From positions 2,108,001 to 2,172,000 of the forward strand of contig NZ_CP077290.1 of NCBI RefSeq assembly GCF_019047785.1: a DNA stretch of 64,000 bases. Reading direction: 5' to 3'. Both the position numbers and the translations under genes were made by a program. Source of the DNA: Enterobacter cancerogenus. Its GTDB lineage: Bacteria > Pseudomonadota > Gammaproteobacteria > Enterobacterales > Enterobacteriaceae. Shown here in pieces: positions 16,587 through 24,813 of this stretch. A model generated the notes under the pieces. The model searched no databases. It was not told the origin of the DNA and saw only the letters and a list, made by a program, of their open reading frames with translations. Each line of letters begins with the position of its first letter. Within the stretch, counting starts at the first letter, position 1.

Positions 16587-18971
16587 TTACTGATTCCGCG
16601 TGGCGCGCAGCAGCGTCTCCAGCGGATAAACCGCCGCAATCACCACCTCATCCTGAATCTTCGCCGCGTTATCCAGTTCGTTCTGAATCGAGGCAATCTC
16701 TTTATCGTCCAGCGTCCCCTGACGCGCCACCAGATCGGTCAGCCGCAGACCTATCGACGCCAGTTTATCCACCTCCTGAATCACCGGCTTGATGGCCTTC
16801 AGCTGGTAACTGTTCTCGCTTAAGGCCAGCGCATCGCTGGTGTTGTTCTGCCAGCGGTTGAAGACGCGGCGCAGCGCGTCGGCGCTTTCCGTGTCTTCGG
16901 CGTCGCTGACCAGCCTGTCGACCCATTTATTCATCTGACGCACGGTCAGGCTTTCTGCATTCAGGGCATCCGCCAGGCGGTTAAGCGGCTCAAACTGATG
17001 ATAATTTCCGGCCTGGAACTTAAGGTGCTGGCGGGTGTAATACTGCGCCGGTTCAATCGCCTGGGCGAGGATCTGCAGCGGTAAGGTATCGGCGCTGTTT
17101 GCCAGACGGGTAAACTGCACCTGCTGCTGGGTGTGCTGCTGGAGGCCCACCGACACCGTCGTCCAGCTGTCCATCGCCTGCAGGCGGGTGTACATGTTAT
17201 CGACGTCGTTGACATCCTGCGCCGACCACAGCCGCTCCGCCACGGCAAAGGCGCGCGGCCACAGGCGAATGTCCAGCACCGGGGCGACCACGTTTTCCGC
17301 CCACAGCGCGGCTTCACCGCCGAGCAGGTTGGCCTGGTTGCCGGGCGACGGAACGACCGGGGCGACGCCTTTCGGTATCTCATCCAGCCGTTTGCCGACG
17401 ATCGGATATCGGGCGTTACCCACCAGGAAATAGCCGCCGAGGGTGTCGTTATTAACAGAAACCACCGGTCGCGTTTCCCCCATCCAGGTGTCCACGGTGA
17501 AGGTCACCTGATTGTCGTCGCGCCACTGGATATCCTGCACCGCACGGCGAGATTTGCCGGCAAAATCAATGAACCCGCGCCAGCCCGCATTGCCTTTCAC
17601 CAGCGTAAAGCTCCCCTCTACCGGCTTGCCTTTCAGGCGCGGCATGGAGAAGGACCAGCTCTGCGCGCTGTCGTCATCGGCAATAACATCCACCCCGTTC
17701 AGCCCCTGGGGGATAATTTCGTTGCGATAGTGGTAGGCGGTGGACTGCGGCTGGTCGAGGTAGAAGCCCGTCGAAAGGATCCCTTTATAGCCCTTCTGCG
17801 CCACCTGCCCCAGCGCGTCCTGTCCCTGCCAGGACTGGATCAGAATGCTTTTCGGCAGATCGGGATGGAAGATCTCGTCCCAGCCAACCATCTGCCGATG
17901 ATGTTTTTCGAGGATCGTCTCCAGCCGACGGTTGAAGTGTGCCTGCAGCGCGTGGCTGTCCGCCAGTTTGTTATCGCGCATAAATGTCTGAATGGCGGCG
18001 TTTTCTTTCCATTGGGTGTCGTCCACCTCGTCACCGCCGATATGCAGATACGGGTCGGGGAAGATCGCTGCCAGTTCGCTGACCATCGCGTCGGCAAAGG
18101 TATAGGTCGCCTCTTTTGTCGGATCGAGAACCGGCTTCAGCACGCCCCAGTGGCGTTCCATCTGATACGGCCCCGGGGCACTCATCAGCTCAGGATAGGC
18201 CACGGCAATTGCCGAAGCGTGGCCCGGCATGTCGATTTCCGGCACCACGCGGATGCCGCGTTCGGTGGCGTAACGCACGATCTCGCGCATCTGCTCAGGG
18301 GTATAAAACAGCCCGTCGCTGGCAAGCTGGGTCAGTTTAGGGTAGCGCGTCGAGGTGAAGCGCCAGCCCTGATCGTCGGTCAAATGCCAGTGCAGCACGT
18401 TGAGCTTTGCCGCCGCCATACCGTCAATTTGACGTTTGATATCCGGCAGGGGAATGAAATGCCGCGCCGAATCCAGCAGCAGGCCGCGCCACGGGAAGCG
18501 GGGGGAATCCTCTATCGTCACCCACGGCAGCGAGGTGTTTTCCGCGCCGTTTTGAACAAGCTGGAGCAGCGTTTCCATCCCGCGCAGTGCGCCAAAACGC
18601 GTGTTGGCCGAGATCGTCACGCCGCTGGCATCCACAACGAGCCTGTAGCTTTCATCGCTGTCGGGCAGCGGCTGCGGTTTGACCTTTTTGGCTATCGCAA
18701 TGCGGATGGTGGGTTTTTCAGGTTTCCCGGCCTGCGGCTGGAGCGTCCAGCCGGTTTGCAGGGCAATACGCTGGCGCAGACGGTTGACCGCCTCACCAAG
18801 ATCGTCGCCGCTGACGCTGACGGAGAGGTTATCGGTGAGTACCAGCGCCCCCTGCGTGGTGGGGCGTTCGACCTTTGCAGGCCAGGGCATCAACGGGAGA
18901 TCGCCTGCCGGTGCGGCAAATGCGGAAGCGCCGAGCATAAGCCCGGCGGTTAAGAGACTGTACCGTAACAT
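16587..18971 (-). CDS. Secreted beta-N-acetylhexosaminidase (GH20)
   Basis: The enzyme releases terminal GlcNAc or GalNAc from chitooligosaccharides or glycoconjugates by substrate-assisted catalysis. The 794-residue protein has a signal peptide (about 1-19, ending AFA), a GH20b domain (about 30-155) and the catalytic barrel with the Asp-Glu pair in HIGGDEVDD (near 313). The barrel appears interrupted by a beta-rich insertion (about 425-530), and a helical C-terminal domain follows. It is larger than a minimal GH20 enzyme. It converges on the gbpA-type LPMO gene, which supports a chitin-degrading pair. It should act in the periplasm or outside the cell. Confidence 0.9.
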   Translation of the reverse strand: MLRYSLLTAGLMLGASAFAAPAGDLPLMPWPAKVERPTTQGALVLTDNLSVSVSGDDLGEAVNRLRQRIALQTGWTLQPQAGKPEKPTIRIAIAKKVKPQPLPDSDESYRLVVDASGVTISANTRFGALRGMETLLQLVQNGAENTSLPWVTIEDSPRFPWRGLLLDSARHFIPLPDIKRQIDGMAAAKLNVLHWHLTDDQGWRFTSTRYPKLTQLASDGLFYTPEQMREIVRYATERGIRVVPEIDMPGHASAIAVAYPELMSAPGPYQMERHWGVLKPVLDPTKEATYTFADAMVSELAAIFPDPYLHIGGDEVDDTQWKENAAIQTFMRDNKLADSHALQAHFNRRLETILEKHHRQMVGWDEIFHPDLPKSILIQSWQGQDALGQVAQKGYKGILSTGFYLDQPQSTAYHYRNEIIPQGLNGVDVIADDDSAQSWSFSMPRLKGKPVEGSFTLVKGNAGWRGFIDFAGKSRRAVQDIQWRDDNQVTFTVDTWMGETRPVVSVNNDTLGGYFLVGNARYPIVGKRLDEIPKGVAPVVPSPGNQANLLGGEAALWAENVVAPVLDIRLWPRAFAVAERLWSAQDVNDVDNMYTRLQAMDSWTTVSVGLQQHTQQQVQFTRLANSADTLPLQILAQAIEPAQYYTRQHLKFQAGNYHQFEPLNRLADALNAESLTVRQMNKWVDRLVSDAEDTESADALRRVFNRWQNNTSDALALSENSYQLKAIKPVIQEVDKLASIGLRLTDLVARQGTLDDKEIASIQNELDNAAKIQDEVVIAAVYPLETLLRATRNQ

Positions 18972-19092
18972 GAATGTTCCTTATCTGACGGGCCAAATAA
19001 AGGCAAAACATTTTGTTAACATGCGTACAAATTGTCGTCAAGCGCAAGGGCCGACGCAGATCACAGGTTGTTGAATTTAGGAGGAAAGCTAT

Positions 19093-19165
19093 TGCCCGGT
19101 GGCGCTGCGCTTACCGGGCCTACGTGACGGAAGTAGGCCGGGTAAGGCGAAGCCGCCACCCGGCA
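19093..19165. repeat. REP pair downstream of mgtA
   Basis: TGCCCGGTGGCGCTGCGC...GGGCCTAC and GTAGGCCGGGTAAGGCGAAGCCGCC...CGGCA form opposed REP units immediately after the mgtA stop codon. Confidence 0.8.
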
Positions 19166-19170
19166 AAAAA

Positions 19171-21879
19171 TCACTGCCACCCATACCGGCGCGCATAGAA
19201 CCCTTTCACCATCTGCGTCAGCACCATGTAACCCGCGAGGATCGCCACCAGCCATGGGAAGTAGCTCAGCGGCAGCGCCTGCAGCTGCAGGTAGCTCGCC
19301 AGCGGCGAGAACGGCAGCGCGATACCGAGCGCCATCACGATGCCGGTCATGACGATCAGCGGCCATGCGGCACGGCTCTGGATGAACGGAATGCGGCGCG
19401 TGCGGATCATATGCACCACCAGCGTTTGCGACAGCAACCCCACCACGAACCAGCCGGACTGGAACAGCGTCTGGTGTTCAGGCGTGTTAGCGTGGAACAC
19501 AAACCACATCAGGCAGAAGGTCAGGATGTCGAAGATCGAGCTGATCGGGCCGAAGAACAGCATAAAGCGGCCAAGATCGGACGGATTCCAGCGCTGCGGC
19601 TTCTGGATCTGCTCATCATCAACGTTATCAAACGGGATCGCCACCTGAGAGACATCGTACATCAGGTTCTGGATCAGCAGGTGCAGCGGCAGCATTGGCA
19701 AGAACGGCAGGAACGCGCTCGCTACCAGCACGCTGAAGACGTTACCAAAGTTGGAGCTGGCGGTCATCTTGATGTACTTAAGCATGTTGGCAAAGGTCCG
19801 ACGCCCTTCGATCACGCCCTCCTCCAGCACCATCAGGCTCTTTTCCAGCAGGATGATATCCGCCGCTTCACGGGCAATATCCACCGCGCCGTCGACGGAA
19901 ATACCAATGTCCGCCGCGCGCAGTGCAGGGGCATCGTTAATGCCGTCGCCCATAAAGCCGACCACGTGGCCTTCACGGCGTAGCAGAGTGACTATGCGCT
20001 CTTTGTGCATCGGCGTCAGGCGGGCAAACAGCGTGGTGCGCTGGGCAAGGGCCGCCAGCTCATCGTCGGACAGGGGCTCAATGTCGCTGCCCACCACCAC
20101 ATCGCCCGCGTCCAGCCCCACTTCGTGGCACACTTTCGCCGCCACCAGCTCGCTGTCGCCGGTCAGGATTTTCACGGTAATACCGCTGGCCTTCAGCGCC
20201 TTCAGCGCCGGCGCGGTGGTCTCTTTCGGCGGATCGAGGAATGCGATGTAACCTTCGAGGATCAAATCGGATTCATCGATACGCTGATAGTCCCCTTCCC
20301 GCGCGGGCAGGAACTTGCTGGCTACCGCCACCACGCGCAGTCCCTGTCGGTTCAGGTTGTCGGTGACGCGTTTGATGCGGCGCAGCATGGTGTCGTCCAG
20401 CGGCACAATCTCGCCGTTATGGCGCACCTGGGTTGAAACGTTGAGGATCTCCTGCAGCGCCCCTTTGCAAATCAGCTGATGCACATCCTCTTGCTCGCTC
20501 ACCACAACCGACATGCGGCGGCGCTCGAAGTCGAACGGGATCTCATCCACCTTTTGCCAGCGGCCAGAGAGCGTGCGGGCAGACTCTTCGTCTACGCCTT
20601 CCAGCACGGCGACGTCGAGCAGGTTTTTCAGCCCGGTCTGGTAATGGCTGTTGAGCCAGGCGCTGTGCAGCACGCGATCGCTGGTTTTACCGGCGATATC
20701 GGTGTGGTTCTCCAGCACGATTTTGTCCTGGGTCAGCGTGCCGGTTTTATCGGTGCAGAGAATGTCCATCGCGCCGAAGTTTTGAATGGCGTCGAGGTGC
20801 TTAACGATAACTTTTTGCTTAGAGAGTTTGACTGCCCCGCGTGCCAGGGTGGAGGTCACAATCATCGGCAGCATTTCCGGCGTCAGGCCGACGGCCACGG
20901 AGAGCGCGAACAGCGCCGCTTCCCACCAGTCGCCCTTGGTGTAGCCGTTGATCAGCAGCACAATTGGCGTCATCACCATCATAAAGCGGATCAGCAGCAT
21001 GCTGACGCGGCCAATGCCCTTCTGGAACGCATTCGGCTCGCTCTCCTGCTCGGTGACGCGCCCGGCCAGCTGCCCGAACCAGGTGCTGCCCCCGGTCGCG
21101 GTGACAATCGCCTGCGCCGTGCCGCTCACCACCGTGGTGCCCATAAAGCACAGGGTATCGCACTCCAGCGGATTCACCTGCTGCGGCTCACGAGTGCGCG
21201 CCACTTTCTCAACCGGCAGGGATTCACCGGTCAGCGAGGCCTGCGCCACAAACAGATCGCGAGCCTGAATGATGCGTAAATCCGCGGGGATCATATCCCC
21301 GGCGGCGAGCTTCACCAGATCGCCCGGCACCAGCTGGTCGATAGGCAGCTCAACCCAGGCGTTTTCCCCCAGATCGTTAATCACGCGGGAGACGGTCGCC
21401 GTGTTGCTGACCATCGCTTTCAGGGCGTCCGCCGCTTTGGTGGAGCGGGCTTCCTGAATGAAATTGAGCAGCGTGGAGATGCCCACCATCAGCGCAATCA
21501 CCCCGGCGGCAAACAGATCTTCGGTCGCGTAGGAGATAATGCCCAGCACGGTCAGCAGCAGGTTGAACGGGTTACGGTAGCAGTGCCACAGGTGCACCCA
21601 CCACGGAGACGGCTTTTGCGCCGGAATCTGGTTGTCGCCGTGCACGGCGCGGATTTTTTCCACTTCAAGCGCGTTCAGCCCTTCCGGATGTCCGCCAAAG
21701 GCGCGCCAGACTTCATTTTCATCCATTGCCGCCACATTCAGGCAGCGTTCGGTCAGGGATGCCGGGATCGCCGCACCGGCCAGATGTTTGGCGTTCGGCA
21801 GCGGGTCGCGCTCGGTCAGGCGACGTGGCAGATGACGGCTCAGCTGGGCAAGCAGCTGGCGAGTAATATTTTTAAGCAT
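19171..21879 (-). CDS. mgtA: Magnesium-importing P-type ATPase MgtA
   Basis: MgtA is a type IIIB P-ATPase of the inner membrane that brings Mg2+ into the cell when it is scarce. The 902-residue protein has the actuator motif LTGESLPVE, the phosphorylated Asp377 in DKTGTLT, and the hinge MGDGINDAPAL. Ten membrane segments are expected, with six after the hinge. ATG 21879 (MLKNITRQLL) is chosen because it has GGGGAGC upstream and aligns with E. coli MgtA; an open extension to 21933 runs through the leader hairpin. Control is by PhoP and by the mgtL-containing leader, both visible upstream. Confidence 0.96.
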   Translation of the reverse strand: MLKNITRQLLAQLSRHLPRRLTERDPLPNAKHLAGAAIPASLTERCLNVAAMDENEVWRAFGGHPEGLNALEVEKIRAVHGDNQIPAQKPSPWWVHLWHCYRNPFNLLLTVLGIISYATEDLFAAGVIALMVGISTLLNFIQEARSTKAADALKAMVSNTATVSRVINDLGENAWVELPIDQLVPGDLVKLAAGDMIPADLRIIQARDLFVAQASLTGESLPVEKVARTREPQQVNPLECDTLCFMGTTVVSGTAQAIVTATGGSTWFGQLAGRVTEQESEPNAFQKGIGRVSMLLIRFMMVMTPIVLLINGYTKGDWWEAALFALSVAVGLTPEMLPMIVTSTLARGAVKLSKQKVIVKHLDAIQNFGAMDILCTDKTGTLTQDKIVLENHTDIAGKTSDRVLHSAWLNSHYQTGLKNLLDVAVLEGVDEESARTLSGRWQKVDEIPFDFERRRMSVVVSEQEDVHQLICKGALQEILNVSTQVRHNGEIVPLDDTMLRRIKRVTDNLNRQGLRVVAVASKFLPAREGDYQRIDESDLILEGYIAFLDPPKETTAPALKALKASGITVKILTGDSELVAAKVCHEVGLDAGDVVVGSDIEPLSDDELAALAQRTTLFARLTPMHKERIVTLLRREGHVVGFMGDGINDAPALRAADIGISVDGAVDIAREAADIILLEKSLMVLEEGVIEGRRTFANMLKYIKMTASSNFGNVFSVLVASAFLPFLPMLPLHLLIQNLMYDVSQVAIPFDNVDDEQIQKPQRWNPSDLGRFMLFFGPISSIFDILTFCLMWFVFHANTPEHQTLFQSGWFVVGLLSQTLVVHMIRTRRIPFIQSRAAWPLIVMTGIVMALGIALPFSPLASYLQLQALPLSYFPWLVAILAGYMVLTQMVKGFYARRYGWQ

Positions 21880-22150
21880 AGTAAGCTCCCCGCATCCGCC
21901 GGGCGGATGCAGTCTTTCCTGCAGGCGCGACAAAGCCGGGCCTGAGGGGCACTTAAGATTTCAAGCAGGAGCGTTTAAAACGCGCTGCCTCACGTAACCG
22001 GTGAGCAGCGCGGAGGCTGGCTTACCGGAAAGAAATTGCTCTCCCGTTCAGGAGAGGGGCGGGATCGGGATCCATATAGCCTCCGGTAAGTAAAAAGTGG
22101 GATGTCGCCGCGCAGTATAAGGATTTATCCATACCGTTTGTGACGATTCG
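21880..22150 (-). promoter_or_regulatory. mgtA Mg2+-responsive leader RNA
   Basis: About 270 nt separate the predicted transcription start (near 22150) from mgtA. The leader holds mgtL, a hairpin inside mgtL (CTCTCC / GGAGAG), a second stem GCGCTGC / GCAGCGC and a strong hairpin GCATCCGCC / GGCGGATGC (21892-21910) just ahead of the mgtA ribosome site. Leader length and layout match the Salmonella and E. coli mgtA leaders, which sense Mg2+ and MgtL translation to control elongation. Primary sequence differs enough that the exact alternative fold cannot be assigned by eye. Confidence 0.75.
22022..22075 (-). CDS. mgtL: mgtA leader peptide MgtL
   Basis: The 17-residue ORF MDPDPAPLLNGRAISFR resembles enterobacterial MgtL ([17 protein letters not shown]). 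An excellent ribosome site (CCGGAGGC) precedes the ATG. Prolines at positions 3, 5 and 7 are kept; the fourth proline and the Arg-rich stretch are not. In Salmonella, slow translation through the acidic and proline codons when Mg2+ or proline is low favours mgtA transcription. Confidence 0.88.
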   Translation of the reverse strand: MDPDPAPLLNGRAISFR

Positions 22151-22156
22151 GGCGGT

Positions 22157-22191
22157 ATTATAACCCCAGGCAAATAAACCTAACGTAAACC
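22157..22191 (-). promoter_or_regulatory. PhoP box and promoter of mgtA
   Basis: On the minus strand GGTTTA-N5-GGTTTA (22175-22191) matches the PhoP direct repeat. A TATAAT -10 hexamer (22157-22162) follows 12 bp later, the standard spacing for PhoP-activated promoters. Confidence 0.9.
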
Positions 22192-22268
22192 AGACTTTGC
22201 CCATAGCCAATTCGCGCTATAGCATTAGGCTCAATTGACCATTTTGTCGTTGTTACAGGGAAAACAGC

Positions 22269-23216
22269 ATGCAGAACCGCCTTACGATTAAAGACATTGC
22301 GCGTTTAAGCGGCGTGGGGAAATCCACCGTCTCGCGCGTGCTCAACAACGAAAGCGGTGTCAGCGAACGCACGCGTGAACGCGTCGAGGCGGTGATGAAT
22401 CAGCACGGTTTTTCCCCTTCCCGCTCTGCGCGCGCCATGCGTGGTCAGAGCGATAAAGTCGTCGCCATTATCGTCTCGCGTCTGGATTCTCTCTCAGAAA
22501 ACCTCGCCGTACAGACCATGCTTCCCGCCTTTTATGAGCAGGGTTACGATCCCATCATGATGGAAAGCAAGTTCTCGCCGCAGATGGTGGAAGAGCACCT
22601 GGGCATGCTCCAGCGCCGCAACATTGATGGCGTGGTGCTGTTTGGCTTTTCCGGGATTCAGGACGAGATACTTAAGCCGTGGCAGCGGTCGCTGGTGCTG
22701 CTGGCGCGTGATGCCAGCGGGTTCGCCTCCGTTTGTTACGATGACGAGGGGGCGATTATCACCCTGATGCAGCGCCTGTTCGAGCAGGGCCATCGCTATA
22801 TAAGCTATCTGGGCGTCCCGCATACCGACGTGACCACCGGCAAGCGCCGCCACGAGGCATACCTGACGTTCTGTAAAAAACATAACCTCCCCGCCGTGGC
22901 GTCCCTGCCGGGCCTGGGCATGAAGCAAGGGTATGAGCAGGCCGCAAGCGTCCTGACGCCCCAAACCACCGCGCTGGTCTGCGCCACGGATACTCTGGCG
23001 CTTGGCGTAAGTAAGTATTTACATGAACAGCGTATTACCAATCTGCAGGTCGCAAGCGTGGGCAGCACGCCGCTGATGAAGTTCCTGCACCCGGAGATCA
23101 TCACCGTCGACCCCGGCTACGCGGAGTCTGGCCGACAGGCAGCCGCGCAGTTGATAGAGCAGATTAATGGTCGCGCGGAGCCGCGCCAGATCGTTATTCC
23201 CTCACACCTAGCTTAA
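22269..23216 (+). CDS. treR: Trehalose operon repressor TreR
   Basis: This LacI-family repressor binds trehalose-6-phosphate as inducer and controls treBC. The 315-residue protein has the N-terminal helix-turn-helix (TIKDIARLSGVGKSTVSRVLNN), a hinge and a periplasmic-binding-like effector domain. It lies just upstream of treBC on the same strand, as in E. coli, with an intervening operator. It is divergent from mgtA, as expected for this neighbourhood. Confidence 0.96.
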   Translation: MQNRLTIKDIARLSGVGKSTVSRVLNNESGVSERTRERVEAVMNQHGFSPSRSARAMRGQSDKVVAIIVSRLDSLSENLAVQTMLPAFYEQGYDPIMMESKFSPQMVEEHLGMLQRRNIDGVVLFGFSGIQDEILKPWQRSLVLLARDASGFASVCYDDEGAIITLMQRLFEQGHRYISYLGVPHTDVTTGKRRHEAYLTFCKKHNLPAVASLPGLGMKQGYEQAASVLTPQTTALVCATDTLALGVSKYLHEQRITNLQVASVGSTPLMKFLHPEIITVDPGYAESGRQAAAQLIEQINGRAEPRQIVIPSHLA

Positions 23217-23254
23217 CCATCCAACATCAGATTATTGTGATCCTCCCCCAATTT

Positions 23255-23268
23255 CGGGAACGTTCCCG
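23255..23268 (+). promoter_or_regulatory. TreR operator upstream of treB
   Basis: The perfect 14-bp palindrome CGGGAACGTTCCCG fits the TreR operator core. A CRP half site (TTGTGATC) lies about 20 bp upstream. Confidence 0.8.
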
Positions 23269-23339
23269 TTTTCGCCGTCACGCTTAAAGAGTAGGCTTGC
23301 GCTCAGGTCATAACCCCTATCAATAGATCATGAGGTTTC

Positions 23340-24761
23340 ATGATGAGTAAAGTCAGACAAGCAGATATCGACCAGCTGATCGTCCTGGTCGGCGGACGCG
23401 AGAACATTGCGACCGTCAGCCACTGTATTACCCGCCTGCGCTTCGTGCTGAACGATCCGGCCAAAGCCAACCCTAAAGCCATTGAAGAGCTGTCGATGGT
23501 CAAAGGCTGCTTTACCAACGCCGGTCAGTTCCAGGTCGTTATTGGTACCGAAGTGGGCGATTACTATCAGGCTCTGCTGGCGACAACCGGGCATTCCTCC
23601 GCCGATAAAGAGCAGGCGAAGAAAGCCGCGCGCCAGAATATGAAGTGGCACGAACAGCTTATCTCCCATTTCGCAGAGATTTTCTTCCCGCTGCTGCCGG
23701 CGCTGATCAGCGGGGGCTTAATCTTAGGGTTCCGCAACGTCATCGGGGACGTGCCGATGAGCGACGGCAAAACGCTGGCGCAGATGTACCCGGCCCTGCA
23801 AAGCATCTATGATTTCCTGTGGCTGATTGGCGAAGCGATCTTCTTCTATCTGCCGGTGGGGATCTGCTGGTCCGCGGTGCGCAAGATGGGCGGTACGCCG
23901 ATTCTCGGCATCGTACTGGGCGTCACGCTGGTCTCTCCACAGTTAATGAACGCTTACTTACTTGGTCAGCAGGTGCCGGAGGTATGGAACTTCGGCCTGT
24001 TTACCATCGCGAAAGTCGGTTATCAGGCGCAGGTGATTCCCGCCCTGCTCGCAGGCCTGACGCTGGGCTTTATCGAGACGCGCATCAAGCGCATGGTGCC
24101 GGATTATCTCTATCTGGTGGTAGTGCCGGTCAGCTCGTTGATTATTGCGGTGTTCCTCGCGCATGCCTTTATCGGTCCGTTTGGCCGCCTGATTGGCGAC
24201 GGTGTGGCCTTCGCGGTGCGTCACCTGATGACCGGCAGCTTCGCGCCGATTGGTGCCGCGCTGTTTGGCTTCCTGTATGCCCCGCTGGTGATCACCGGCG
24301 TGCATCAGACCACGCTGGCGATTGATATGCAGATGATCCAAAGCCTTGGCGGCACGCCGGTCTGGCCAATCATTGCGCTCTCTAACATCGCACAGGCTTC
24401 TGCGGTCACCGGCATTATCATCGTCAGCCGCAAGCATAACGAACGTGAAATCTCCGTTCCGGCGGCGATCTCCGCCTACCTCGGCGTGACCGAACCGGCA
24501 ATGTACGGCATCAACCTGAAGTACCGCTTCCCGATGCTCTGCGCAATGATCGGCTCCGGCCTGGCGGGCCTGCTGTGTGGCCTGAACGGCGTGATAGCGA
24601 ACGGGATCGGCGTCGGCGGCCTGCCGGGCATCCTCTCCATTCAGCCCGCGTTCTGGCAGGTGTTTGCCCTGGCAATGGCCATCGCAATTATCGTCCCGAT
24701 GGCGCTCACCACCGTGATATACCAGCGTAAATTCCGTCAGGGCACGCTCCAGATCGTCTAA
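23340..24761 (+). CDS. treB: Trehalose-specific PTS enzyme IIBC
   Basis: The protein imports and phosphorylates trehalose to trehalose-6-phosphate. The 473-residue chain has an EIIB domain with phosphorylated Cys29 (TVSHCITRLRF) and a long EIIC membrane domain (about 105-465). There is no EIIA domain; as in E. coli, the glucose EIIA (Crr) should supply phosphate. It is followed 52 bp later by treC. Two adjacent ATGs (23340, 23343) both give a plausible start. Confidence 0.97.
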   Translation: MMSKVRQADIDQLIVLVGGRENIATVSHCITRLRFVLNDPAKANPKAIEELSMVKGCFTNAGQFQVVIGTEVGDYYQALLATTGHSSADKEQAKKAARQNMKWHEQLISHFAEIFFPLLPALISGGLILGFRNVIGDVPMSDGKTLAQMYPALQSIYDFLWLIGEAIFFYLPVGICWSAVRKMGGTPILGIVLGVTLVSPQLMNAYLLGQQVPEVWNFGLFTIAKVGYQAQVIPALLAGLTLGFIETRIKRMVPDYLYLVVVPVSSLIIAVFLAHAFIGPFGRLIGDGVAFAVRHLMTGSFAPIGAALFGFLYAPLVITGVHQTTLAIDMQMIQSLGGTPVWPIIALSNIAQASAVTGIIIVSRKHNEREISVPAAISAYLGVTEPAMYGINLKYRFPMLCAMIGSGLAGLLCGLNGVIANGIGVGGLPGILSIQPAFWQVFALAMAIAIIVPMALTTVIYQRKFRQGTLQIV

Positions 24762-24772
24762 CGTTATCTTTC

Positions 24773-24790
24773 GGGGCGCAGTTGCGCCCC
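24773..24790 (+). other. Hairpin between treB and treC
   Basis: GGGGCGCA / TGCGCCCC, an 8-bp stem with a 2-nt loop and no T run. Probably an intercistronic stabilising structure. Confidence 0.5.
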
Positions 24791-24813
24791 CTTCGCATTT
24801 GCAGGAACGCATT

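Noticed and set aside
17133..18953. 606-codon open frame on the plus strand opposite the GH20 gene
   Set aside because: It is the antisense shadow of a GC-rich gene with clear GH20 catalytic motifs; the translated product is His/Arg-rich, has no recognisable domain and no ribosome site.
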